A stretch of 64,000 bases of DNA, from contig JAFQUB010000010.1 of assembly GCA_017408735.1 (NCBI GenBank), positions 51,384-115,383 of the forward strand. The letters run 5' to 3'. This document shows, piece after piece, positions 9,176-16,573 of this stretch. The translations under genes and the position numbers were made by a program. Every line of letters starts with the position of its first letter. Positions within the stretch are counted from its first letter, which is position 1. Source of the stretch: Lachnospiraceae bacterium (GTDB lineage Bacteria > Bacillota > Clostridia > Lachnospirales > Lachnospiraceae). Under the pieces are notes generated by a model. That model was not told where the DNA came from. It searched no databases and worked only from the letters and a program-made list of their open reading frames with translations.

Positions 9176-9249
9176 TTAGTAATTAAATTTATTAGCCATT
9201 AACCCTTATTATGGCTCAACCGTCTAATGGGTATCTGCTTGTTTTTTAC
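9134..9249 (-). ncRNA. Candidate antisense antitoxin RNA (par RNA II-like)
   Basis: A minus-strand promoter at 9256-9284 would start an RNA of about 115 bases that ends in the shared terminator. It covers a segment related to the toxin leader. Its 5' end (ACAAGCAGATACCC, complement of 9229-9242) nearly equals the 5' end of the toxin mRNA (ACAAGCAGTACCC, 8916-8928), and TTAGACG in it is complementary to CGTCTAA in the toxin leader. Confidence 0.6.
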
Positions 9250-9255
9250 GTTCTA

Positions 9256-9284
9256 ATTATACTTTAAATACTTTAGAGTTTCAA
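9256..9284 (-). promoter_or_regulatory. Minus-strand promoter of the antisense RNA
   Basis: Read on the minus strand: TTGAAA (9279-9284), 17-base spacer, TATAAT (9256-9261). Near-consensus sigma-A promoter in a stretch with no minus-strand gene other than the predicted antisense RNA. Confidence 0.8.
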
Positions 9285-9325
9285 GAGGAAAATAAAAATA
9301 TGGGATTGTATGCGGTGTCAGTACG

Positions 9326-9394
9326 CCCCCAATAGATAAAGAAGCTTTCAGAGCAGACACAAACAGCTCTGAAAGCTTCTTTATCTATTGGGGG
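9326..9394. repeat. Perfect 29-bp inverted repeat, 11-base loop
   Basis: Arms 9326-9354 and 9366-9394 are exactly complementary (starting CCCCCAATAG, ending CTATTGGGGG). There is no T-tract after it, so it is not a typical terminator. It is bounded by CAGTACG on the left and CTGTGCTTGG on the right, boundary words almost repeated around the palindrome at 15714-15896. Confidence 0.9.
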
Positions 9395-9439
9395 CTGTGC
9401 TTGGCAACGGCATAAACCCATTATTTTTAAAATAGGGAC

Positions 9440-9488
9440 TTGAAGTATATATCGCGGTGTGATATAGTGAACATAACATATATCACAC
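9440..9488 (+). promoter_or_regulatory. padR promoter overlapped by an inverted-repeat operator
   Basis: TTGAAG (9440-9445), 17 bases, TATAGT (9463-9468). GTGTGATATA (9457-9466) and TATATCACAC (9479-9488) form a perfect 10-bp inverted repeat covering the -10 box, the expected geometry for PadR autorepression. Confidence 0.7.
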
Positions 9489-9526
9489 TACGATACATTG
9501 TGATGCGATAATGGAGGTGAGGTAAC

Positions 9527-9850
9527 GTGGAGGAAAAGATTAAACGGGTGTATATTCCTATGACGGAAACGGGTTTTTATATTTTGTTTTGTCTGCGGGA
9601 GGAAATGCATGGGTACAACATTATACAGAAAGTAAAACAGATGACTGGCGGTGAAATTGTCATTGGGGCTGGCACCATGTATGGGAGTCTTTCTAAGATG
9701 GAGAAGGATGGATTGATTCAGTTTGTCAGGGAAGAAGAAAAAAGGAAGCTGTATAAGATTACAGAGTTAGGAACAGAAATTTTAAATATTGAGCTAAAGC
9801 GAATTGAACGGTTATATAAGAATAGCAAAGGAGAAATGGCTGATGAATAA
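9527..9850 (+). CDS. PadR-family transcriptional regulator
   Basis: 107 residues, GTG start after GGAGGTGAGG. The winged-helix PadR signature is clear: FYILFCLREEMHGYNIIQKVKQMTGGEIVIGAGTMYGSLSKMEKDGLI, then KLYKITELG. PadR proteins repress small operons encoding membrane or transport proteins. The downstream gene (DUF2812) overlaps its end by eight bases, a recurrent PadR-DUF2812 pairing. A strong inverted repeat over its own -10 box suggests autoregulation. Confidence 0.93.
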   Translation: MEEKIKRVYIPMTETGFYILFCLREEMHGYNIIQKVKQMTGGEIVIGAGTMYGSLSKMEKDGLIQFVREEEKRKLYKITELGTEILNIELKRIERLYKNSKGEMADE

Positions 9851-10427
9851 AAATGAGGTAAAAAGAGTATTTCGCATGTTTACCATTGCTGATTATGATA
9901 AGGAAGAAGAATTTTTGCGAGAACAGCATAAGGCTGGATTTAAGTTTGTAAGATTTCAGTTTCCGGGTTTCTATTATTTTGAAGCATGTGAACCGGAAGA
10001 TGTGGTTTATCAGTTGGATTTTAATGATAATATAAGAAAGCAAGATAAAGCAGATTATCTTCAGTTATATAAGGATACTGGCTGGGAGTATATGTTTGAC
10101 GTGTTTGAATGGAGTTATTTTAGAAAATCAGCTTCTTTAGAGGAGGAAGAGCCAACAATTTTTACGGATAAGGAATCAAAAATTGAACTGATAAATAGAG
10201 TATTTAAAAGAAGAATGTTGCCAATTATCATAGCATTTTTCTGTTGCATCATACCGGAAATTATCTATATGAGTCACCAATGGACGAAAGATGGTTCTGA
10301 TAAAATGCATGCACTTGCATTTTTGGTAGTTTATGTAATTCTTTTTCTGATATATTTAGGAATATTTATTCATTGTGGAGGTGGATTACATCGCTTGAAA
10401 AAAGATTATGAAAATGGATTAAAATAG
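9843..10427 (+). CDS. DUF2812 membrane protein
   Basis: 194 residues from the ATG at 9843, with AAAGGAG nine bases upstream; an upstream in-frame start lies inside padR and lacks a ribosome site. The N-terminal 110 residues are DUF2812-like (FRMFTIADYDKEEEFLREQHKAGFKF, QLDFND, WEYMFDVFEWSYFRK). Two membrane helices follow at about 125-185. DUF2812 proteins are usually encoded next to PadR regulators; the function is unknown. It overlaps padR by eight bases, indicating translational coupling. Confidence 0.88.
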   Translation: MNKNEVKRVFRMFTIADYDKEEEFLREQHKAGFKFVRFQFPGFYYFEACEPEDVVYQLDFNDNIRKQDKADYLQLYKDTGWEYMFDVFEWSYFRKSASLEEEEPTIFTDKESKIELINRVFKRRMLPIIIAFFCCIIPEIIYMSHQWTKDGSDKMHALAFLVVYVILFLIYLGIFIHCGGGLHRLKKDYENGLK

Positions 10428-10429
10428 AC

Positions 10430-10464
10430 AAAAAGCTTTTAATATTTGGCAAAAATGGCTTTTT
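10430..10464 (+). terminator. Weak hairpin after the DUF2812 gene
   Basis: AAAAAGC (10430-10436) and GCTTTTT (10458-10464) could pair around a 21-base loop. The stem is short, so this is only a possible terminator. Confidence 0.35.
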
Positions 10465-10544
10465 CATGTGGAATTTGTATAGATTTTGCAAAGGGGGAAA
10501 AATCTGCTTGCATTTTCCCGAAAGCTCCATTAATATAATAGGTA

Positions 10545-10661
10545 GATACACGACTGGCGGAAACAGAAAGACTGTGTAGGATTACCTACAGGGAGTGTAT
10601 TAAGAGTAGAAAAGCCGACCGCCTGGGCAGCATGGTAAAGGTGCGTCCAGGCGGTTTTTTT
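10545..10661 (+). promoter_or_regulatory. ZTP riboswitch (pfl motif) with intrinsic terminator
   Basis: The 3' aptamer signature GCCGACCGCCTGGGCA is present at 10614-10629. The 5' half has a stem (TACAC 10547-10551 with GTGTA 10574-10578) enclosing GGCGG (10556-10560), able to form the family pseudoknot with CCGCC (10619-10623). CCGCCTGG (10619-10626) can alternatively pair with CCAGGCGG (10647-10654) followed by seven T, an intrinsic terminator. Ligand binding should therefore favour read-through. A TATAAT at 10534-10539 places the start near 10546. ZTP/ZMP accumulates when 10-formyl-tetrahydrofolate is short, which fits the two purine genes downstream. Confidence 0.93.
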
Positions 10662-10741
10662 ACGCGAGTACCGCGATAATACGGGAAACTGGATGGCTTT
10701 TTATTGTTACACACGAAAATCATAAATTTGGAGGTAAGAAG

Positions 10742-11455
10742 ATGAAAATGTTATCACTGGAACAGGAATTGAAAGGCAATGAATACCCGGGACGTGGAAT
10801 TGTAATTGGTAAGTCAGAAGACGGAACCAAAGCAGTTACTGCATATTTTATCATGGGAAGAAGCTCAAACAGCAGAAACCGTGTGTTTGTAGAAGAAGGA
10901 CAGGGTATCAGAACAGAAGCTTTTGATCCATCAAAATTAGAAGATCCAAGTCTTATCATTTATGCACCTGTAAGAGTTCTGGGAAACAGAACCATCGTAA
11001 CAAATGGTGACCAGACAGACACAATTTATGATGGAATGGACAAAGAACTTACTTTTGAACAGTCTTTAAGATGCCGTGAATTTGAACCGGATGCTCCAAA
11101 CTACACACCTAGAATTTCCGGTGTAATGCATGTGGAAGGCGGAAAGTATGATTTTGCTATGTCTATTTTAAAGAGCAACAACGGAAATCCGGACTGCTGC
11201 GACCGTTATACATACACATACGACAATCCGGTAGCAGGAGAAGGACGTTTCATTCATACTTATATGCATGACGGAAATCCACTTCCAAGCTTTGAAGGAG
11301 AACCAAAATTAGTAGGAATTTCTAACGATATTGATGAATTTACTAACATGGTATGGACAAGCTTAAACGAAGAAAACAAAGTATCCTTGTTTGTAAGATT
11401 TATTGATATTGCAACAGGAAACTACGAAACAAGAATCATCAACAAGAACAAATAG
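10742..11455 (+). CDS. purO: IMP cyclohydrolase, PurO type
   Basis: 237 residues, ATG after GGAGG. It matches the stand-alone IMP cyclohydrolase family (PF07826): NEYPGRGIVIG, AYFIMGRSSNSRNRVF, YAPVRVL...TNGDQTDTI, NYTPRISG and a DEF-type C-terminus. It closes FAICAR to IMP, the last step of de novo purine synthesis, a job done by the N-terminal half of PurH in most bacteria. The transformylase partner follows after 13 bases. Expression should be controlled by the ZTP riboswitch upstream. Confidence 0.93.
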   Translation: MKMLSLEQELKGNEYPGRGIVIGKSEDGTKAVTAYFIMGRSSNSRNRVFVEEGQGIRTEAFDPSKLEDPSLIIYAPVRVLGNRTIVTNGDQTDTIYDGMDKELTFEQSLRCREFEPDAPNYTPRISGVMHVEGGKYDFAMSILKSNNGNPDCCDRYTYTYDNPVAGEGRFIHTYMHDGNPLPSFEGEPKLVGISNDIDEFTNMVWTSLNEENKVSLFVRFIDIATGNYETRIINKNK

Positions 11456-11468
11456 GAGGAGTAAACAC

Positions 11469-12647
11469 ATGAACGAAATTCAGTTAAAATACGGTTGTAA
11501 CCCAAATCAGAAACCATCCAGAATTTACATGGAAGACGGAAGCGATTTACCGGTAAAGGTATTAAACGGTAAACCGGGATACATCAACTTCTTAGATGCT
11601 TTCAATGGTTGGCAGTTAGTAAAAGAATTAAAAGAAGCAACAGGACTTCCTGCTGCAACTTCTTTCAAGCACGTTTCACCGGCAGGTGCTGCAGTAGGTC
11701 TTCCATTGGATGACACTTTAGCAAAAATCTACTGGGTAGATGATTTGGGAGAATTATCTCCATTAGCATGTGCTTATGCAAGAGCCAGAGGTGCAGACAG
11801 AATGTCTTCTTTCGGTGATTTCATCGCTTTATCTGACGTGTGTGATGCTGATACAGCAAGATTAATCAAAAGAGAAGTTTCTGACGGTGTAATTGCTCCT
11901 GGATATACAGAAGAAGCTATGGAATTATTAATGGCAAAGAAAAAAGGAAACTACAACATTATTCAGATTGACCCTGCTTATGTTCCTGCGGAATTAGAAA
12001 GAAAACAGGTATACGGAATCACTTTCGAACAGGGAAGAAACGAATTAGATATCAATGCAGAATTATTATCTAATGTAGTTACCAAGAACAAAAACATTCC
12101 GGAAGAAGCAATCATCGACATGAAGATTGCATTAATCACTTTAAAATATACACAGTCCAACTCTGTATGTTATGTAAAAGGCGGACAGGCAATCGGTATC
12201 GGTGCAGGACAGCAGTCCAGAGTACATTGTACAAGACTTGCAGGTCAGAAAGCAGATAACTGGTATCTTCGTCAGGCACCACAGGTATTAAACCTTGAAT
12301 TTGTAGATTCTTTAGGACGTGCAGACAGAGATAATACAATTGATGTGTTCATTGGAGATGAATATGAAGATGTACTTCGCGAAGGTGAATGGCAGAAACG
12401 CTTTAAAGTAAAACCTGCAGTATTCACAAGAGAAGAGAAGAGAGCATGGTTAGATGGAAATAAAGACGTAACACTTGGTTCCGATGCATTCTTCCCATTC
12501 TCAGACAATATTGAAAGAGCTTACAAGAGTGGTGTAAAATACATCGCACAGCCAGGCGGTTCTGTAAGAGATGACCTTGTTATCGAATGTGCAGATAAAT
12601 ACGATATGGCAATGGCATTTACAGGAATTCGTTTATTCCATCATTAA
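11469..12647 (+). CDS. AICAR transformylase, stand-alone (PurH C-terminal homologue)
   Basis: 392 residues from the ATG at 11469, directly after TAGGAGGAG; a longer in-frame start inside purO lacks support. It resembles the AICAR formyltransferase half of PurH: KYGCNPNQKP at the start, ATSFKHVSPAGAA (conserved Lys-His pair), SNSVCYVKGGQAIGIGAGQQSRV, and a C-terminal GSDAFFPFSDNIE...QPGGSVRDD. No cyclohydrolase domain is attached, so it must work with the upstream PurO. It uses 10-formyl-THF, the metabolite reported by the ZTP riboswitch. A strong terminator follows. Confidence 0.93.
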   Translation: MNEIQLKYGCNPNQKPSRIYMEDGSDLPVKVLNGKPGYINFLDAFNGWQLVKELKEATGLPAATSFKHVSPAGAAVGLPLDDTLAKIYWVDDLGELSPLACAYARARGADRMSSFGDFIALSDVCDADTARLIKREVSDGVIAPGYTEEAMELLMAKKKGNYNIIQIDPAYVPAELERKQVYGITFEQGRNELDINAELLSNVVTKNKNIPEEAIIDMKIALITLKYTQSNSVCYVKGGQAIGIGAGQQSRVHCTRLAGQKADNWYLRQAPQVLNLEFVDSLGRADRDNTIDVFIGDEYEDVLREGEWQKRFKVKPAVFTREEKRAWLDGNKDVTLGSDAFFPFSDNIERAYKSGVKYIAQPGGSVRDDLVIECADKYDMAMAFTGIRLFHH

Positions 12648-12678
12648 TTATTAAGTAAATAAGGCTATGATATAAAAG

Positions 12679-12731
12679 AAAACTGCCGTACCAGACAGAA
12701 GGAAGATTTATGTCTGGTACGGCAGTTTTTT
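12679..12731 (+). terminator. Strong intrinsic terminator after the purine pair
   Basis: AACTGCCGTACCAGACA (12681-12697) pairs perfectly with 12711-12727 over 17 bp with a 13-base loop, followed by a T-tract. Confidence 0.93.
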
Positions 12732-12881
12732 GCGTGCAGTCATGAAAATATTATGCCTGCATGAGGCGTTGAAGTGTTAATAGTGTCGAAAAAGCAGTTT
12801 TTTTTGAAAATGAGTGTACAAAATTTGAAAAAAATGTATAATAAAATTGTAATAAAAATTCAATTATTAAGGAGGAACGAT

Positions 12882-15617
12882 ATGAAAAGAACAATATTGC
12901 GACGATTGATGAAAAAGTGGGTTGCTTTTACCATGGCATCTGTGATGACGGCTACCTGCGTGGGAACGTTGATTGTGCCGAAAGTGGCAGAGGCTAAGGC
13001 ATGGTTTGAAGATTTTGAAACAAATTTGGCCGGATGGGAATTACGCAATGGTGCTGAAATTGCCCAAAGACCGGATGATTCAAGTAATAAAGCTTTGAAA
13101 ATAAGCCAAAATCAAATAGGGTGGGGAAATGCTGAGCTGGATTTGCAATTAAAGCCTAATACAGCATATGTAATGACAGCAAGAGTAAAAGGTGAAAATA
13201 TTTCAGTTGATAATGTGTATAGTGATGGCGCTTATATCGATGTTGTAGGTGGCAGTGCATATGCGTTGGATTATGTAAATGCATTTCAAACAAAAAGTTT
13301 TGACTGGACTACAATGCAGTTGTATTTTTACACCAGTTCCAGAGGAAATGTGAGAATTTACTGTGGTATGAACGAAACCAGTGGTACTGTTTATTTTGAT
13401 GACGTTTGTATTAAAGAATATACATACACTGATGTGGATAAAGATAAGAGAATTATTGGAGAAACAGAAAAGATTCGTTTAAGTCTTACACCGGAAACTG
13501 TGAAAGATTCAGGAATTTCTGATGAAAAATATCAGCAGTTTTTAGATGATTTGCAGGCGACCTATGAAGCATATTATAATTTAACCGGAAGTGCTCCTTA
13601 TTATGGGGACAAGATAAATATGATTGAAAGCTTTCAGCCAACATGGCAAAGATACGGGGCGATTGCAGGAAATTCTGTAATTTTAAGTGGCAGTCAGGTG
13701 AATGCATTAAAGACTTATATGGAAACCGGTGCGGTTAATTTTGGATGGCTTCATGAAATAGGACATGACTTTGATAATATTTCTAATATTGAAACAGGGG
13801 AACACAAAAACTTAGGCTGGGATTTCCATGATGAATTCTGGGCAAATACAAAAATGCTCTATGTGTTAGATAATACAGATGTAAAAACAGTGATAGACGG
13901 TTACGAAGCAGGGTCTTTGAAGGAAATGATTAAGCATTACAAGAAGAATTACGACAAGTGGCTTGCAGATGATATCTGGAATGATTCTGAACAAGGAGAT
14001 TTCAATGACAGTTACCATGATGCACTGACTTATATTTTCGGAACAATAATACAGGATATTGGCTGGGAGCCTTTTGTTAAAACCATGCATCAGTATACAG
14101 CCGGAGAAATACCAACACCTTCAACCAAATTAGCAAAGTTTGAACGCTTTTTATATGCCCTTCAGCAGAATTATAATCCGGATGGAAATGAAGTTGTGAG
14201 TCATTTTAAAAATGACGAGTATGGTGCTGTTTACAGTTACTATTATAATCTGGAAAGGTCGGCAAATACAGATTTGGACGGCAAGAGATGGATTGCAGAT
14301 GAAGAAGTGATAAGCTTAACTGGAAATAAGCAATTTCCGGAAGTGGTTCAAACAGTTATAGACCGTGAGAAAAAACATATTCTCTATGCCGGAAGTCAGG
14401 AAGAATTGGACGATATCGTAGAAAATGTAAAAACAGTTGTGGGTCCTGTTACTGTTTCTTATCAGGACTATGACGGAGAAGTAATAGAGGTTAAAACGTT
14501 AGATTCAGGCGATGAAATTCCGGTAAATATTGTTCCGAATGACAGAGAATATTACACTTTTAATGGATGGTATATGGACAAGGAGTGTACCGTACCGGTA
14601 AGTCAGGACGCTACCAATACATTAGAAAAAGCAATTACAGTTTATGCGGGATGGACATTAAATACTTACACAATTAATTATCAGCTGAATGGCGGTATTA
14701 ATTCCGACTTAAATATAGATACTTTTACAGCAGAAAATGGTCTGATTGTATTTGAGGAGCCGGAACGGGAAGGTTATATTTTTGAAGGATGGTATAGAAA
14801 TTCTGATTTTACAAAGCGTATTTATGACTTTGAACCAAAAGATTTTTCAGGCAGAGTATTAGAAAACTTTACTGTTTATGCAAAATGGAAAGAAAAACCG
14901 GCAGAACCAACAGTAACGGAAACACCAACCGTGACACCGGAACCGACGGTAACGGAAACACCAACAGCGACACCGGAACCAACGGTAACAGAAGCGCCAA
15001 CAGCAACACCGGAACCAACGGTAACGGAGGCACCGACAGCAACACCGGAACCAACAGCAACAGAAGTGCCAACAGCAACACCGGAACCGACAGCAACAGA
15101 AGCGCCAACAGCGACACCGGAACCGACAGCAACAGTAGCACCTACAAAGACTGCAACACCGACAGCGACACCGAAAAAAGTTTCCATAAAGAAAGCAGTT
15201 GTCGCGAAAGTGCCTACTCAGTACTATTATGGCAAAGCGTTGAAGCCAAACGTAAAAGTTACATATCAGGGCAAAACCTTAAAGAAAAATACAGATTATA
15301 AAGTAGCCTATAAGAACAACAAAAAAGCAGGTACCGGAAAGATTACCATTACCGGAAAAGGCAATTATACCGGAACAAAAACAGTTACCTTTAAAATTGT
15401 AAACGGATATGCAACCTACAAGGTAACATCCAAAACAGTTTTATACAAATCCGCTTCCGATAAATCTAAAAAGCTTACAACTCTGTCCAAAGGAAAGAAA
15501 GTAAAAGTTTATGTAGATTCTGAAGTAAAAGACAGCAAGAAAAAGACATGGATAAAAGTAAAAGCCGGAAATAAGACAGGATATGTAGTTAAGAAAAAAT
15601 TGAAAAAGGTGAAATAG
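12882..15617 (+). CDS. Secreted M60-family metalloprotease with CBM, InlB-type repeats and SH3
   Basis: 911 residues from the ATG at 12882, seven bases after GGAGG; the longer frame upstream overlaps the leader. A signal peptide ends near VAEAKA. Residues about 35-175 look like a carbohydrate-binding jelly roll (FEDFETNLAGWELRNG ... GTVYFDDVCIKEY). The M60/enhancin-like domain has HEIGH at His291-His295 and a downstream Glu about 318 (HDEFWANTK), giving the HExxH-E zinc site of mucin-degrading proteases. Two Listeria-Bacteroides repeats follow (FNGWYMDKECT, FEGWYRNSDFT), then a Thr/Pro linker of 12-residue repeats, a cadherin-like YYYGKALKPNVKVTYQGKTL domain and an SH3-like end. Host or mucin glycoprotein cleavage is inferred. 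Confidence 0.87.
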   Translation: MKRTILRRLMKKWVAFTMASVMTATCVGTLIVPKVAEAKAWFEDFETNLAGWELRNGAEIAQRPDDSSNKALKISQNQIGWGNAELDLQLKPNTAYVMTARVKGENISVDNVYSDGAYIDVVGGSAYALDYVNAFQTKSFDWTTMQLYFYTSSRGNVRIYCGMNETSGTVYFDDVCIKEYTYTDVDKDKRIIGETEKIRLSLTPETVKDSGISDEKYQQFLDDLQATYEAYYNLTGSAPYYGDKINMIESFQPTWQRYGAIAGNSVILSGSQVNALKTYMETGAVNFGWLHEIGHDFDNISNIETGEHKNLGWDFHDEFWANTKMLYVLDNTDVKTVIDGYEAGSLKEMIKHYKKNYDKWLADDIWNDSEQGDFNDSYHDALTYIFGTIIQDIGWEPFVKTMHQYTAGEIPTPSTKLAKFERFLYALQQNYNPDGNEVVSHFKNDEYGAVYSYYYNLERSANTDLDGKRWIADEEVISLTGNKQFPEVVQTVIDREKKHILYAGSQEELDDIVENVKTVVGPVTVSYQDYDGEVIEVKTLDSGDEIPVNIVPNDREYYTFNGWYMDKECTVPVSQDATNTLEKAITVYAGWTLNTYTINYQLNGGINSDLNIDTFTAENGLIVFEEPEREGYIFEGWYRNSDFTKRIYDFEPKDFSGRVLENFTVYAKWKEKPAEPTVTETPTVTPEPTVTETPTATPEPTVTEAPTATPEPTVTEAPTATPEPTATEVPTATPEPTATEAPTATPEPTATVAPTKTATPTATPKKVSIKKAVVAKVPTQYYYGKALKPNVKVTYQGKTLKKNTDYKVAYKNNKKAGTGKITITGKGNYTGTKTVTFKIVNGYATYKVTSKTVLYKSASDKSKKLTTLSKGKKVKVYVDSEVKDSKKKTWIKVKAGNKTGYVVKKKLKKVK
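14908..15172 (+). repeat. 36-bp in-frame tandem repeats encoding Thr/Pro linker
   Basis: About seven imperfect 36-bp units encode PTVTETPTATPE-like 12-residue repeats. Units vary at Thr/Ala and Thr/Val positions. Such stretches expand and shrink by slippage and make an extended, wall-spanning stalk. Confidence 0.9.
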
Positions 15618-15632
15618 ACTTTTGTATAAAGA

Positions 15633-15665
15633 AGAACGCAGATGTGGAAATGGCATCTGCGTTCT
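15633..15665 (+). terminator. Terminator of the M60 protease gene
   Basis: AGAACGCAGATG (15633-15644) pairs perfectly with CATCTGCGTTCT (15654-15665); a short T-rich tail follows. Confidence 0.85.
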
Positions 15666-15675
15666 GTTGTTATTG

Positions 15676-16080
15676 ATTGCAGTTCAAAATTAGTGGTTGG
15701 CGAGTACAGTACGCTCATAAGTGGTACAAATTCTTCCCAGAAAGGCAGAGGCAACGCTACTGGAAACTAACTGTCAACTACGACTAAAACTCTCGGTCGA
15801 GCCGTCGAGCTTAAGTCTTCGTAGACAGTGGATTTTCCATCCGCTAAAAACGCCTCTTAAATTGCCTTTCTGGGAAGAATTTGTACCACTTATGAGCTGT
15901 CCTTGGAAACCACTAAGTTTGAATGAAACAATTTTGAAATTTGAAACATTTTGGAAGGGGCTAAGATTGAATTGAAGTAATCTGACATTTGATATTTCTT
16001 GAAAATCACTTAGTTTGAATTTGGCAATTGGAAATTTAGATTTTGTCCTCGCCATGGGCGTCCTGTCAACCCACAAATCT
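15676..16080. repeat. Composite repeat element: 34-bp perfect palindrome arms plus three 48-bp tandem units
   Basis: This gene-free stretch holds a large inverted repeat. Arms 15714-15747 and 15863-15896 are perfectly complementary over 34 bp; the 115-base interior folds further (AGAGGC/GCCTCT, CTGTC/GACAG). The pairing continues imperfectly outward (AGTTCAAAATTAGTGGTT near 15680 against AACCACTAAGTTTGAAT near 15908). Immediately right are three imperfect 48-bp tandem units, 15901-15948, 15949-15996 and 15997-16044, each starting around CTTGGAAA and containing a TTTGAAT word. They are followed by CTCGCCATGGGCGTCCTGTC (16048-16067), which shares words with the elements at 17.9-18.55 kb. No ORF with a ribosome site is seen. 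Confidence 0.85.
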
Positions 16081-16172
16081 CAAATAGCCACATCAAAAAA
16101 ACACTTGCCATCTCAAGAAAACTATACTATATTCAAAATGCACTACATCTCAATGAAAGGAGAAACGCAAAA

Positions 16173-16544
16173 ATGTTTCAAAATGACTACATTATGCGTA
16201 TGATTCGCGAAATGATTCGTACCTTAATTAAGCTTTTATGTAATATTGATTTGGAGAAAACAGAGGATTTACAGTTAGATAAAGAGGCGGCGGAAAAGCT
16301 TTCGGGGCTTAAAGAATTAGTGGATAATTCTTTGGTGGAAAATGCGGAGAATGAAATGTTGGAAGGGCTGAACACAGAAAATAAACAGGACTTTTTAGTG
16401 GCATTATTGTTTTACCAGTATCTCAATGAAAAGAGTAATGACTTTTTGGATTCTTGTAATTTTTCCAGAGAAGAAGTGGAAGACGGATTGAAGACAGTGG
16501 TAAAATTATACGGGTATGAAGGAATGACGGAGGCTTTTCTGTAA
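16173..16544 (+). CDS. Small acidic helical protein, DUF6483-like
   Basis: 123 residues; ATG preceded by AAAGGAG. A predicted all-helical, Glu/Leu-rich protein (MIREMIRTLIKLL at the start, then LDKEAAEKLSGLKELVDNSL and TENKQDFLVALLFYQYLNEKS). It resembles the DUF6483 group of small Lachnospiraceae proteins, but I am not certain. No membrane segment or catalytic motif is visible. A lipase gene follows after 29 bases and may share the transcript. Confidence 0.6.
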   Translation: MFQNDYIMRMIREMIRTLIKLLCNIDLEKTEDLQLDKEAAEKLSGLKELVDNSLVENAENEMLEGLNTENKQDFLVALLFYQYLNEKSNDFLDSCNFSREEVEDGLKTVVKLYGYEGMTEAFL

Positions 16545-16573
16545 CAAGGCTAAAGTAAAGCATGGAGGTACTT

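Noticed and set aside
9326..9394. Perfect hairpin as a transcription terminator
   Set aside because: No T-tract follows on either strand and no gene ends directly before it.
12774..12881. Upstream extension of the M60 gene
   Set aside because: A signal peptide and GGAGG site define the start at 12882; the extension would bury the signal peptide.
14869..15187. Long minus-strand ORFs of Val/Leu/Gly-rich sequence
   Set aside because: They are shadows of the Thr/Pro tandem repeats of the M60 protein.
15901..16044. CRISPR-like array
   Set aside because: The 48-bp units are contiguous and imperfect with no spacers, only three units are present, and no cas gene is in the window.
15774..16076. Minus-strand ORF with a 16-residue periodicity (FKLSGFQ, FNLSPFQ, FKLSDFQ)
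   Set aside because: The periodicity is explained by the three 48-bp tandem DNA units; there is no ribosome site or promoter, and the ORF runs through the palindrome.
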